From G963677325 sp963810555 (GTDB lineage Bacteria; Bacteroidota; Bacteroidia; Bacteroidales; Prolixibacteraceae): DNA of 64,000 nt. The notes under the pieces were generated by a model. The model was not told the origin of the DNA, searched no databases, and saw only the letters and a program-made list of their open reading frames with translations. The translations under genes were made by a program, and so were the position numbers. The number at the start of each line of letters is the position of its first letter. The first letter of the stretch is position 1. Of the stretch, positions 29,650-38,605 are shown in pieces. The stretch is from assembly GCA_963810555.1 (NCBI GenBank), contig CAWENX010000007.1, forward strand, positions 62,001-126,000. The letters run 5' to 3'.

Positions 29650-30846
29650 TTATTTAAATTCCAGATTAACATCATGCAATTCACGCCAGGGAAGTCCGTT
29701 GATATTGAGTTCTCTCATAAAAGGGTCAGGATCAAATTCCTCAACATTATGCACTCCCGGATTTTTCCATAATCCCTTTAAATACATCATTGCACCTATC
29801 ATGGCAGGAACACCTGTGGTATAACTCACAGCCTGTGTACCCGTTTCAGCATAGGCTGCTTCATGACTGCAATTATTATATATATAATAGGTCGTTTTCT
29901 TCCTGTTTTTCAGTCCTTTAATCCGGCAGCCTATCGATGTCTCTCCCTTATAATTTTCCCCAAGTTTTTCAGGTGCAGGTAAGACGGCTTTTAAGAATTG
30001 AATCGGAACAATTTCCCTGCCTTCATAAATGATTGGTTTTATGCTTGCCATACCTATATTTTGAATCACACGCAAATGTGTCAGATATTCCTGTCCAAAT
30101 GTCATCCAGAAACGGGCCCGCTTCAGCGAAGGGAAATTCTTTACGAGGGATTCAAGCTCTTCGTGGTAAATAAGGTACGATTCCCTTTCACCTATATGAG
30201 GGTAAGTCAATGGTTTGTGAATTTCATGGGGTTCTGTGAATATCCATTGGCCGTTATCCCAGTACTTTCCTTTCTGTGTTACTTCACGGATATTAATCTC
30301 AGGATTAAAGTTTGTCGCAAAGGCTTTCCCATGATCTCCGGCATTACAGTCAACGATATCAAGGTATTGAATTTCATCGAAAACATGTTTTGCAGCATAA
30401 GCGGTGAATATCCCGCTCACTCCCGGGTCAAATCCGCAGCCGAGAATAGCGGTAATACCTGCCTTTTTATATCTCTCATCATAAGCCCACTGCCATTTAT
30501 ATTCAAATTTAGCTTCCTCTTTTGGCTCATAATTGGCAGTATCAAGATAGGCAACCCCTGTTTCGAGACATGCGTCCATAATGGTAAGATCCTGATATGG
30601 AAGGGCTACATTAACCACGATATCGGGTTTAAATGATCGAATGAGTTTCACAAGTTGGGGAACATGGTCTGCATCTACCTGCGCAGTCTTTATCCTGTTT
30701 TTACCGATTCTTGCAGCTATTTCATCACATTTGGACTTTGTTCTGCTGGCAAGCATAATTTCACTGAATACTTCCGGCAATCCTGCCATTTTATGTGCCA
30801 CAACGGTTCCAACTCCGCCAGCCCCGATTATTAAAACTTTTCCCAT
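29650..30846 (-). CDS. Carboxynorspermidine/carboxyspermidine synthase (saccharopine dehydrogenase-like)
   Basis: NADPH-dependent enzyme that condenses aspartate semialdehyde with a diamine to carboxy(nor)spermidine, the alternative spermidine route. 398 residues. N-terminal Rossmann motif IGAGGVGTVVAHK (6-18), then DIVVNVALPYQDLTIMDACL, LDTANYEPKEEAKFEY, CGFDPGVSGIFTAYA and DCNAGDHGKAFATNFNPEINIRE, all typical of CANSDH rather than lysine-pathway saccharopine dehydrogenases. Lies 73 bp downstream of the amidohydrolase gene on the same strand, which strengthens a polyamine role. The decarboxylase that completes the route is not in the window. Confidence 0.9.
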   Translation of the reverse strand: MGKVLIIGAGGVGTVVAHKMAGLPEVFSEIMLASRTKSKCDEIAARIGKNRIKTAQVDADHVPQLVKLIRSFKPDIVVNVALPYQDLTIMDACLETGVAYLDTANYEPKEEAKFEYKWQWAYDERYKKAGITAILGCGFDPGVSGIFTAYAAKHVFDEIQYLDIVDCNAGDHGKAFATNFNPEINIREVTQKGKYWDNGQWIFTEPHEIHKPLTYPHIGERESYLIYHEELESLVKNFPSLKRARFWMTFGQEYLTHLRVIQNIGMASIKPIIYEGREIVPIQFLKAVLPAPEKLGENYKGETSIGCRIKGLKNRKKTTYYIYNNCSHEAAYAETGTQAVSYTTGVPAMIGAMMYLKGLWKNPGVHNVEEFDPDPFMRELNINGLPWRELHDVNLEFK

Positions 30847-30919
30847 TTGCCTTCTTTGATAAATAGATAATTAATAACTCTGATAAAACCGTTTCGACTA
30901 AATAATAAACTATGAATTT

Positions 30920-31810
30920 TTATTTAACTGATCGTTTAAGTAAATCATTGTAAGCATCTATACGCCTGTCTCTAAGAAAAGGCCACCACCTCCTCACCTC
31001 CTCTGATCTTTTCAAATCAATGTCAATGACAAGGTTTGACTCTTCCGAAACAGGAGCCTTGACAAGAATCTCTCCCTGCGGTCCTGCTGCAAAACTGCTG
31101 CCCCAGAACTGAATCCCCTTTGTTTGTCCGGACAGATCTTCTTCAAAGCCTGTCCTGTTGACAGCAATAACAGACAATCCATTGGCAATGGCATGTCCCC
31201 TCTGCGAAACCATCCATGCATCAAGTTGCCGCCGTTTCTCATCTTCATCATCTGATAATGAAAAACCAATTGCTGTGGGATAAATAAGGATTTCAGCTCC
31301 TGCAAGCGCCATAAGGCGTGCCGCTTCAGGATACCATTGGTCATAACAGACAAGAACGCCAAGTTTACCGACAGAAGTCCTTATTGGTCTGAATCCTGTA
31401 TCTCCCGGAGTAAAGTAGAATTTCTCGTAGTACCCCGGATCATCCGGAATATGCATCTTTCTGTATGTGCCCGCAATGGATCCGTCCTTCTCAAAAACAA
31501 CCGCTGTATTGTGATAAAGCCCTGCAAGCCTTTTTTCAAACAATGATGTAACAAGGACAATCTTGTTTTTTTTAGCAATACTGGCGTAATAATCAGTCGA
31601 AGGACCGGGAATAGTTTCTGCAAGATCAAAAAGCAAAGGATCTTCAGTCTGGCAAAAATACAGGCTGTTGTGAAGTTCCTGTAATACCACAAGTTCCGCT
31701 CCCTTCGATGCACAATCCGCAATATTTGAAGCCAGTTTTGACTTATTAGCCTCAATATCCTGAAGATTGGCCTGTTGAATTAAACCTGTACTTAAGACTG
31801 TTCTGCTCAT
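30920..31810 (-). CDS. aguB: N-carbamoylputrescine amidase
   Basis: Carbon-nitrogen hydrolase that converts N-carbamoylputrescine to putrescine, CO2 and ammonia. 296 residues. The nitrilase triad is visible as Glu45 (LQELHN), Lys118 (YRKMHIPDDP) and Cys155 (VCYDQWYPEAAR). SLYFCQTED and the late WWPFLRDRRIDAY are characteristic of AguB. Upstream of carboxynorspermidine synthase, so the pair would make putrescine and then spermidine. Agmatine deiminase is not adjacent. Confidence 0.93.
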   Translation of the reverse strand: MSRTVLSTGLIQQANLQDIEANKSKLASNIADCASKGAELVVLQELHNSLYFCQTEDPLLFDLAETIPGPSTDYYASIAKKNKIVLVTSLFEKRLAGLYHNTAVVFEKDGSIAGTYRKMHIPDDPGYYEKFYFTPGDTGFRPIRTSVGKLGVLVCYDQWYPEAARLMALAGAEILIYPTAIGFSLSDDEDEKRRQLDAWMVSQRGHAIANGLSVIAVNRTGFEEDLSGQTKGIQFWGSSFAAGPQGEILVKAPVSEESNLVIDIDLKRSEEVRRWWPFLRDRRIDAYNDLLKRSVK

Positions 31811-31895
31811 ATTTTGATCCTAAATACTTTTTATTCTGCAAGGTAATACGAATTTAATAAAATGCCGCATCATTTAAATAAATATCCCGATTTAG

Positions 31896-33686
31896 TTACA
31901 TTCTCTCAGGAACTTCGATTCCAAGCAGCGAAAATCCCCTTTTTATCGTGTTTCCAACAGTTTTAGAAAGAAGTAGTCTGAAATTACGTGATTGTATTTC
32001 CGGCTCATTCATGATGCTGTAATCGTGGTAGAACTGATTGAATTCTTTGGCAAGTTCATACACATAGTTTGCGACAAGCGCCGGACTGTGGATTTCACCT
32101 GCTTCTCTGACAACAGATGGGAATTCGCTGAGAATTTTCAGAAGGCTGACTTCCTTTTCATTCATTTCCGCTTTTACAACTTGCTCGGGAAATGTAATAT
32201 TAGCTTGTGCAGCTTTTCGCAGTACGCTCTGAATCCTGGCATAGGTGTATTGAATAAACGGACCCGTATTTCCATTAAAATCAATAGACTCCTCAGGGTT
32301 GAAAAGCATCGTTTTTTTGGGATCGACCTTGAGAATGAAGTATTTTAACGCCCCGAGCGCAATAATGCGGTAAATCGCTTCTTTTTCCCCTTCATCGTAA
32401 TCGTCCAGTTTGCCAAGCTCCATTGATACTTTACGGGCAATTTCAATCATTTCTGAAATCAGGTCATCAGCATCTACCACAGTCCCTTCGCGCGATTTCA
32501 TCTTGCCCTGGGGTAATTCAACCATACCGTAAGAAAAATGATAAAGATCCCTCCCCCATTTATAACCCAGTTTATCCAACAGTATCGAGAGCACCTTAAA
32601 ATGGTATATCTGCTCATTCCCAACCACATAGATCATATGGTCGATGGGATGTTCGGCATAACGTACTTTTGCAGTTCCGATATCCTGCGTCATATAAACT
32701 GAAGTTCCGTCTGATCGCAGAAGAATTTTGCGGTCAAGGCCCTCATCGGTAAGGTCTGCCCAGACTGAACCGTCCTCATTTTGCTCAAAAATTCCTTCCC
32801 TCACCCCGCGTAATACTTCATCGCGTCCGATGGTATAAGTATCCGATTCGTAATATATCTTATCAAAGTCAACTCCCAGCGCTTTATAGGTCTGATCGAA
32901 TCCTTCATAAACCCAATTATTCATCATTTCCCATAAAGCCCTTACTGTGGGGTCACCGGCTTCCCATTTAAGCAGCATTTCGCGTATTTCAGCCATCAGG
33001 GGAGCTTTCTCCTTTGCCTCCTCCTCGCCCATTCCCTGCCGGATTAATTCGGAAACCTCCTTCTTATAATGCTTATCGAACTTAACGTAGTACTCGCCGA
33101 CAAGATGATCTCCCTTTTTTCCTGAAGTTTCAGGCGTTTCTCCCTTGCCCCATTTCTGCCAGGCGAGCATCGATTTGCAGATATGCACACCCCGGTCGTT
33201 TACAATATTGGTTTTGAACACCTTATAACCATTGGCTTTCATGATTTCGCTGATCGAATACCCCAGCAGGTTATTGCGAATATGCCCAAGATGAAGCGGT
33301 TTATTGGTATTCGGCGATGAATATTCAATCATTACAAATTCCGATGGATCGGTGATTTTTCTGAATCCGTAATTTTCATCCGCGGCAGCTTCATTGAGCC
33401 TTGAAATCCAGTAATGCTTAGCGAGTGTCAGGTTTAGAAATCCCTTTACAATATTATAGCCGGCTATTTCGTCCGCATTCTCCTCCAGATAACGCCCCAA
33501 ATCTTCGGCAGTCTGTTCGGGAGATTTTCTGGAAATACGTAGGAATGGAAATACCACAACCGTTTCATCGCCTGTAAATTCTTTGCGTGTTGTGGTAATT
33601 GTTGTAGTTGCAGGTTCAACATCTTGATTATAAAGCTCTTTTATAGCTTCAATTACCTTATTCCTGATTGTATTTTCAATATCCAT
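31896..33686 (-). CDS. argS: Arginyl-tRNA synthetase
   Basis: Class I synthetase of 596 residues. N-terminal Add1 domain (1-115), HIGH-type signature HLGHIRNN in YSSPNTNKPLHLGH, KMSKS-like KMKSREGTVVDADDL, and the alpha-helical anticodon-binding DALR domain at the C-terminus (TGPFIQYTYARIQSVLRKA, ending LLGIEVPERM). Complete. It may be the first gene of an operon with aguB (85 bp downstream). Confidence 0.97.
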   Translation of the reverse strand: MDIENTIRNKVIEAIKELYNQDVEPATTTITTTRKEFTGDETVVVFPFLRISRKSPEQTAEDLGRYLEENADEIAGYNIVKGFLNLTLAKHYWISRLNEAAADENYGFRKITDPSEFVMIEYSSPNTNKPLHLGHIRNNLLGYSISEIMKANGYKVFKTNIVNDRGVHICKSMLAWQKWGKGETPETSGKKGDHLVGEYYVKFDKHYKKEVSELIRQGMGEEEAKEKAPLMAEIREMLLKWEAGDPTVRALWEMMNNWVYEGFDQTYKALGVDFDKIYYESDTYTIGRDEVLRGVREGIFEQNEDGSVWADLTDEGLDRKILLRSDGTSVYMTQDIGTAKVRYAEHPIDHMIYVVGNEQIYHFKVLSILLDKLGYKWGRDLYHFSYGMVELPQGKMKSREGTVVDADDLISEMIEIARKVSMELGKLDDYDEGEKEAIYRIIALGALKYFILKVDPKKTMLFNPEESIDFNGNTGPFIQYTYARIQSVLRKAAQANITFPEQVVKAEMNEKEVSLLKILSEFPSVVREAGEIHSPALVANYVYELAKEFNQFYHDYSIMNEPEIQSRNFRLLLSKTVGNTIKRGFSLLGIEVPERM

Positions 33687-33751
33687 CTTTCCATTCTCTA
33701 TGCGGACGCAAAGATAGAAAACTTTGGCTTAACAGAATATTCTGACAAATC

Positions 33752-33818
33752 ATGGTACTTGACAAAATCGCCGCATCCCCAATAAATAAAGACTTATCTA
33801 AGATTTGGCAAGTACCAT
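33752..33818. repeat. 63-bp inverted-repeat element, copy A
   Basis: Starts GGTACTTGACAAAATCGCC and ends TTTGGCAAGTACC, so the termini GGTACTT/AAGTACC are inverted repeats. Internal blocks GCATCCC and AATAAAGACTTA are shared with copy B at 33960-34022, and the ends with copy C at 36880-36942. Confidence 0.75.
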
Positions 33819-33842
33819 ATTTTATAATTCTAAAAAAGAATA

Positions 33843-33940
33843 TTTCATGCAAAGAACGCAGAGTATTGAAGCGCAATGATCGCAAAGTCTTTGCGTGCTT
33901 TCCTTATTCTTAGGGGTCTTTGCGTGAATTTTTAATTTTA
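33843..33940. repeat. CGCAAAG-rich intergenic palindrome
   Basis: Contains ATGCAAAGAACGCAGAG, GATCGCAAAGTCTTTGCGTG and TCTTTGCGTGAA, an imperfect palindrome. A related block occurs at 38345-38430. Such elements are common between genes in Bacteroidota. Confidence 0.55.
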
Positions 33941-33959
33941 AAAACACATTTTGGCACTT

Positions 33960-34022
33960 GGTACTCCCCAAAACCGCTGCATCCCTTAAAAATAAAGACT
34001 TACAGAAGATCTGTCAAGTACC
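33960..34022. repeat. 63-bp inverted-repeat element, copy B
   Basis: GGTACTCCCCAAAACCGCTG to GATCTGTCAAGTACC; same orientation and same internal AAATAAAGACTTA block as copy A. Lies 59 bp before the 3' end of the DUF3987 gene. Confidence 0.75.
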
Positions 34023-34038
34023 ACGTTAATTCTTCATT

Positions 34039-34078
34039 CAATTGTCAATTGTCAATTCTCAATTCTCAATTGTCAATT
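34039..34078. repeat. 7-bp tandem repeat (CAATTGT/CAATTCT)
   Basis: Almost six units of CAATTGT or CAATTCT abut the stop codon of the DUF3987 gene. Probable slippage product. Confidence 0.8.
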
Positions 34079-34080
34079 AA

Positions 34081-35391
34081 CTACCCGACCAGTCTCTCCA
34101 GCTGCGAACCGCTTGTTTTAAGTACCGTTTTTATATCAACCTTTCTGTTTTCCAGTTTATGATAAAGATAATTGGCAACGTTCCGCTTATTCAGTCCGGC
34201 AATGTCAACCGGTCCAAACAGTGTTTTATATACCTTCAGCGCTGTTGCCCTGAAATATTCCGTCAGCCCGATGGCTGTTACCATCTCTTCGCCTGAAATC
34301 TCTTCCGCGACTGTCCCATCGCATGCAAGGTTCATTCCCCTTATCACGATGGCCAGCCTGAGCGAAATGATATCCAGCTTCCCGTACACCCCTTTCACGT
34401 AACCTGACGTATCCTCGTTCGTCAATTGTGCATTCAGATTATACCATTCCGAGTACTTCTCCTTCGCTTCACTGCTCAGCCTGAGCTCCTGCTGCGGTTC
34501 TATCTTAATCAGTCTTGAGAGGTACTTCTCCCAATTGAACAGGATATTCTCGGGCAGTTTATTTTCGTTGAATGCCGCTTTGCTCGTGTTGTCGGGATAA
34601 ACGGTGCAAAGCCTTGATAAAAATCCGTTCTCAATGCGGTAATCTGCCCCGAGCGCCGGAAGCAATGCCGGCTGCATGCCGCCGCAAACCATGATGCAGG
34701 GATGGGCGATATTCATGATTCCGGAAGTCTTTCGGTTGTAGCTGATGCCTATCCCGCTCCACGACGTCAGCATGTTCGATTGCTCGCCGCTCTTGTTGTA
34801 CCTTCCGAAATCGTCAATCCACCCCTTCAGTTCGTCGCGTTCAATCAGCAGTCCTCGGTTGTTTACAGTATGCGCCTCCACCATCGCCTCAGGTGTAAAA
34901 TCATTAAGGATGTACTGGAAGCACTTTGGTTTTTCAGGCTGGCCGGTAATTCCCATCGCCTGACGCTCTTTTGGAGCAAGCCTGCTCACCTTTTCAAACT
35001 CTTCCAGCTCCTGCTTGTACTTCATAATCGAACGGCTGTCGAGTCTCTTGAAATAGTTCAGGCAAAAGTCAACAGGGTACGACTTGCCCGATGAAACATC
35101 ACCCACCAGGACAATCCACAGCACCGGCAAATTACGGTAATTGGTCACCAGTTGCAACTTGTTGCCTATTCCCAGCGCCGACGCGATAAGCGCCGCTCCC
35201 GCCCAGTAATCGCGGGGTGTTCCGTATGTTACCGAACAGGTATTGATGATCTCCTGCAGTTCGGCCGGAAAACCATCAACAGGCATTAAGGGTAAAGCAC
35301 ACCTCTCTGCATCTGAACTCTCTTTTTCAGAAAGATTTTCATTTTTGTAAGTAAGAAGGATTTCATTTGAATCCTGATTTTCAATATTCAT
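34081..35391 (-). CDS. DUF3987 family protein (mobile-element primase/helicase-like)
   Basis: 436 residues. The N-terminal 35 residues are polar and likely disordered. A P-loop VGDVSSGKS (97-104) follows LPVLWIVL, then FQYILNDFTPEAMVEA, GLLIERDELKGWIDDFGRYN and SYNRKTSGIMNIAHPCIMVCGGMQP, all DUF3987 hallmarks. Such proteins resemble the helicase half of VapE/primase-helicase proteins of phages and islands, often without the primase half, as here. Function is not demonstrated. Upstream on the same strand lies the DUF6266 gene, separated by a 0.7-kb repeat-rich non-coding region. The base composition is GC-richer than the flanks, compatible with transfer. Confidence 0.85.
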   Translation of the reverse strand: MNIENQDSNEILLTYKNENLSEKESSDAERCALPLMPVDGFPAELQEIINTCSVTYGTPRDYWAGAALIASALGIGNKLQLVTNYRNLPVLWIVLVGDVSSGKSYPVDFCLNYFKRLDSRSIMKYKQELEEFEKVSRLAPKERQAMGITGQPEKPKCFQYILNDFTPEAMVEAHTVNNRGLLIERDELKGWIDDFGRYNKSGEQSNMLTSWSGIGISYNRKTSGIMNIAHPCIMVCGGMQPALLPALGADYRIENGFLSRLCTVYPDNTSKAAFNENKLPENILFNWEKYLSRLIKIEPQQELRLSSEAKEKYSEWYNLNAQLTNEDTSGYVKGVYGKLDIISLRLAIVIRGMNLACDGTVAEEISGEEMVTAIGLTEYFRATALKVYKTLFGPVDIAGLNKRNVANYLYHKLENRKVDIKTVLKTSGSQLERLVG

Positions 35392-35505
35392 AAGATTAAA
35401 ATTAAATTGGTTATTATTTATTTTTATTTAACTCAATTCCCCGATTTTTGCCGGAGATTACAATGCTAAAAAGAATGATCAAGATTCGTGAATTTTTGTC
35501 ACGAC

Positions 35506-35535
35506 ATTCCGCTGGATTCCACTGGATTCCGCTAA
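35506..35535. repeat. 10-bp direct repeats, ATTCCRCTGG group
   Basis: Three head-to-tail units: ATTCCGCTGG, ATTCCACTGG, ATTCCGCTAA. A two-unit group of another sequence, ACTGACGTGA and ACTGACGTAT, lies at 35686-35705. Confidence 0.8.
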
Positions 35536-35750
35536 TGCAGAATTAAGCCCCATTTCTCTGATTACAAGACTATATTTTCACCGTTTGAATGATATTATTC
35601 GGAACTACCTCATTCGTCGTAATTCAGCCATCGAAACAAATCTGACAAAAACGAACCGTTTCGTTCGACAAATCACCTGAGATGTACTGACGTGAACTGA
35701 CGTATAACGAAATACAATTTTAATCCAACTTAAACCGGTTAATTGAAATT

Positions 35751-35790
35751 TACGGCGAGATACGGCGAGATACAGCGAGATACAGCGAAA
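35751..35790. repeat. 10-bp direct repeats, TACRGCGAGA group
   Basis: Four head-to-tail units: TACGGCGAGA twice, TACAGCGAGA, TACAGCGAAA. Iteron-like in size and phasing. Confidence 0.85.
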
Positions 35791-35850
35791 TCACAAATTT
35801 TACCGCCTTATATTGCAATGGTAATAAGAATATCCCCCTGAAGTTAAAAT

Positions 35851-35890
35851 TGGCAGGAAATGGCAACAAATGGCCGCTAATGGCAAGTCG
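35851..35890. repeat. 10-bp direct repeats, TGGCANNAAA group
   Basis: Four units: TGGCAGGAAA, TGGCAACAAA, TGGCCGCTAA, TGGCAAGTCG. Same 10-bp phase as the neighbouring groups but unrelated sequence. Confidence 0.75.
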
Positions 35891-36002
35891 CCATCAATCT
35901 GTAAACAATGATAATCAAATTGGATTTAATTCATCCGAAGATGCACTGAAGATACTATCAATTACCCTTAGTCCCCGAAAAGCAATTCCCAGGCTTTTTT
36001 GT

Positions 36003-36076
36003 TTCACCACAGATAACGCGGATTAACAAGGATTGCTTTACCTGAATCTGCGTAAATCTATGTAATCTGTGGTGAA
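36003..36076. repeat. Palindromic intergenic element (CCACAGAT/ATCTGTGG)
   Basis: TTCACCACAGAT and ATCTGTGGTGAA are perfect 12-bp inverted repeats about 50 bp apart, with further inner pairing (GCGGATT/AATCTGCG). Just downstream of the DUF6266 stop codon, so it may act as a terminator. Confidence 0.65.
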
Positions 36077-36094
36077 TAATTCCCCTAATTAATA

Positions 36095-36718
36095 TTATAA
36101 CCCGAAATACTGATCTCCCGAATACCCATCCTTCTTATATGCCCTGAAGAACAACCATATACCCGTTACCGTTTCCGGATGTTCGGGCAGATCAACCACC
36201 GCCGATCCTGCTTTCCGCTGAATGCCTGTTTCTATCAGACCTGTAAAATGGTCAGGATAAGCGCATACCATCATCAGCTCGTCGTGCGAATAAACCTGTG
36301 AAAGATTTTTATCGTTCGTCCAGCCCGCCTCAACTTTCGAAGGGTCGCTTACCGATCGTTTTGCTGTAATCTGCTGAGGCAATGGCAGTTTTCCCGCAGA
36401 AAAATGAAGCTTGCCGATAGCCGTCAGTTCTCCGTCCAGGGCAAAAGCCGGTGAGTTGTATTTCAAAAACAGATTGTAGCCGTGCCCGTTCTCCGCCGCA
36501 AGGTTCCAGATCAGCGGTATCAGCGTGAGTCTGTATTTAAGGCAGTATTCGTTGATCGCTTTGAACCTCTGGCGGTGCAATAGCTGTCTATCGCTCCACG
36601 AGTTCTTGCTCCGTGTAAAGGCAGCTCTCATGGTTTGTATATCTTTCCACTGCTGAAAGATCACACCTCCCGTCTTCCCTGAAATGCCAATTCCTATTCC
36701 ACTTTTTATTTTAGCCAT
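36095..36718 (-). CDS. DUF6266 family protein
   Basis: 207 residues with the family start MAKIKSGIGIGISGKTGGVIF, followed by WKDIQTMRA and RQRFKAINEYCLKYRLTL. Recognised as DUF6266, a Bacteroidota family of unknown function often found on accessory DNA. The second half contains beta-rich segments (KVEAGWTNDKNL, DELMMVCAYPD, ETVTGIWLFFRAYKKDGYSGDQYFG). No signal peptide. It precedes DUF3987 on the same strand inside an island bordered by 63-bp repeat elements. Confidence 0.8.
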   Translation of the reverse strand: MAKIKSGIGIGISGKTGGVIFQQWKDIQTMRAAFTRSKNSWSDRQLLHRQRFKAINEYCLKYRLTLIPLIWNLAAENGHGYNLFLKYNSPAFALDGELTAIGKLHFSAGKLPLPQQITAKRSVSDPSKVEAGWTNDKNLSQVYSHDELMMVCAYPDHFTGLIETGIQRKAGSAVVDLPEHPETVTGIWLFFRAYKKDGYSGDQYFGL

Positions 36719-36879
36719 GATCCTGTCGTTTTAAGTGATTGTCATCCATATATTAATTGTATAATAACTGTGTCAAATATACACAAATGAAGCACAGATA
36801 GAGCACAAATGATGCACAGATGACTTTATATAAAAATAATGAAAATATAGCGAAAATCCAAAGAAATAAGCGTTTTCAC

Positions 36880-36942
36880 GGTACTTTACAAAATCGCTGA
36901 AGGGCTTACGGGTAAAGGGATACAGAAGATTTGGGAAGTACC
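36880..36942. repeat. 63-bp inverted-repeat element, copy C
   Basis: GGTACTTTACAAAATCGCTG to AGAAGATTTGGGAAGTACC. Termini match copies A and B; the middle differs. Lies on the other side of the DUF3987/DUF6266 pair. The remaining 36719-37019 sequence contains nothing else recognisable. Confidence 0.7.
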
Positions 36943-37019
36943 ACGAAAAGAATTAATAATTAAGGAATGAAAGATTGAAGAAATGAAACAGAAGGCCTTG
37001 AGCATTGAAACTGTTTTAC

Positions 37020-38258
37020 TTACATTTTTTGTTCAGATACCAACATATAAGCTCCAAACAATGAGTCGTCTGCAGGTTCAGTAAGGGGAATAAAACCTTT
37101 GATTATCTTTCCGTTATACTTAGTAAGCGGGCGGCTGTTAACCATTTCTTCACAGAATTTTGAATACTGATTCTCCTTCCCGTACATGATTTGAAAGATT
37201 CCGCCTGAACCTTCCGCAAGACGATCGCGTAAAGCCAGTACCACCGCACCCATTGTATGGCGGCAGTTAATTTCAAGGCATGGATGAAATAACAGTTTAT
37301 TATTATCTGTCTCACAAATAATTGAATCAACGCCTAACCAACCGGAATATTCATTGGAATAGGGGCTTTTCATCAGTTCCTTCATTAGTAAATCCTTCAC
37401 AATACCGGTATGCTCTGAGATGAATTATTTCAATCTCTGCGGGAGATTCAAAGGTATCTCTTCGATAAAGCTTCCTGCATATTTGCCGGATTTAACCGTA
37501 AAAAATGTTGTAACTCCCTTAAAATCAATACTTCCCTTGCCGTTAGAGAAAAACTGGAAGGAGATGTCGAGCAGTTTATTGTACCAGGGTTCGGCAATCA
37601 CGATATCCTGTTTATTAAAAAAACCTGAAATAATCTGACGACTGGTCCTGTCATATTCCCCCGGGCGGAGTACATTTAAACCTCTGCCTGATGAGCTGAA
37701 GGGTGATTTAACAACTATTCTGCCCCATTTACGCTGTAATTCAATGATTTCACTATGATCTTTGCAAATCAAGGGAAGTTCTTCAAGGCGGGGCATCCAT
37801 GAAAAGCCATTTTGAGAGACTATTGATGTGAAAACCTTAACGCTTTGCATGCGGCTATACAATTCCCTGTGAACAGGACGCCACTGTGATACGGGTGATT
37901 CCCTGAACGCTTTACAGCAAGATGCTTTCAATGGCCCCAAAAGTTTATGTACGGCAGGGCTCCATCCCCAGGGATATAAAAAACCTTTGGGAATATCGAC
38001 AAACGAGGCATTATTTAGACTTTCTTCCAGCACTTTTAAACCTGCGATTTCAATTCCTGCTTTTTTCAGTTTATCAATGAACTGATTTGAAGGCAGTTGA
38101 TGAACAAGCGTAATATCCTCAGGCCTGCCAATGAAAGCAGGAATAATATCCAGATCGTATTCAAACTTCCTGAGAAGGGCTTTGGGCTGATAATTTTCAG
38201 AGCCATTCGCAACAGCTATTTCACAGGTTGGGTTGTAATAATATACGTCAGGATTCAT
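37020..38258 (-). pseudogene. ATP-grasp-like protein split by an in-frame stop
   Basis: Two stretches in one frame are separated by a TAA at 37425-37427: 38258-37425 (277 residues, MNPDVYYYNPTCEIAVANGS to LNLPQRLK) and, after the stop, ISEHTGIVKDLL and on to 37020 (ATG 37400 onward gives 126 residues). The first part has KWGRIVVKSPFSSSGRGLNVL, a probable ATP-binding Lys and glycine-rich loop, and DIVIAEPWYNK. The second has GWLGVDSIICE and FHPCLEINCRHTMGA with the metal-binding Glu and Asn of an ATP-grasp fold. The undamaged protein would be about 412 residues. A single G-to-T change in a GAA codon would explain the stop. Substrate unknown. Confidence 0.75.
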
Positions 38259-38344
38259 GAAACAAAGGTATTCTATTAATTACGAATTATGAATTACGGA
38301 TTACGAATCAATATTGTTTGGTTAAGCCGAAAATGATGAAGCTA

Positions 38345-38430
38345 AGGTTCACGCAAAGCTTGCAAAGTAAGTTTAAGGTCGCAAAGTCCTGGCGTATTTG
38401 CGTCTTTTCATTGCGCTCATTGCATGAACT
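38345..38430. repeat. CGCAAAG-rich intergenic palindrome, second copy
   Basis: GGTTCACGCAAAGCTTGC, AAGGTCGCAAAGTCC and TTGCGTC...CATGAACT pair in inverted orientation; related to 33843-33940. Non-coding interval 38259-38605 otherwise holds the ung promoter. Confidence 0.5.
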
Positions 38431-38551
38431 TTCATTTAAATTTTTTAACTAAACGAAATTGAATTATGAATATTACCTGATTTTTTATTCTTTCATTTTA
38501 AGGTTAGTGACATTATCCGAAATGATAAGACTGTTTATGATGTAAAACAGA

Positions 38552-38580
38552 ATTGAAGATAAAAAAGTATGTTAATTTTG
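38552..38580 (+). promoter_or_regulatory. Promoter of ung
   Basis: ATTG at 38552-38555 and TAATTTTG at 38573-38580, 17 nt apart, fit the Bacteroidota -33 (TTG) and -7 (TAnnTTTG) elements. The ATG of ung lies 25 nt downstream. Confidence 0.6.
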
Positions 38581-38605
38581 AATCATATTTAACTGACTCA
38601 CCAAA

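Larger units (their letters stand above)
35392..36094. other. Repeat-rich non-coding region between DUF6266 and DUF3987 genes
   Basis: No gene. Holds several separate groups of direct repeats with 10-bp period (35506-35535, 35686-35705, 35751-35790, 35851-35890) and a palindrome at 36003-36076. It is immediately upstream of the DUF3987 gene, where its promoter must lie. Confidence 0.7.
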
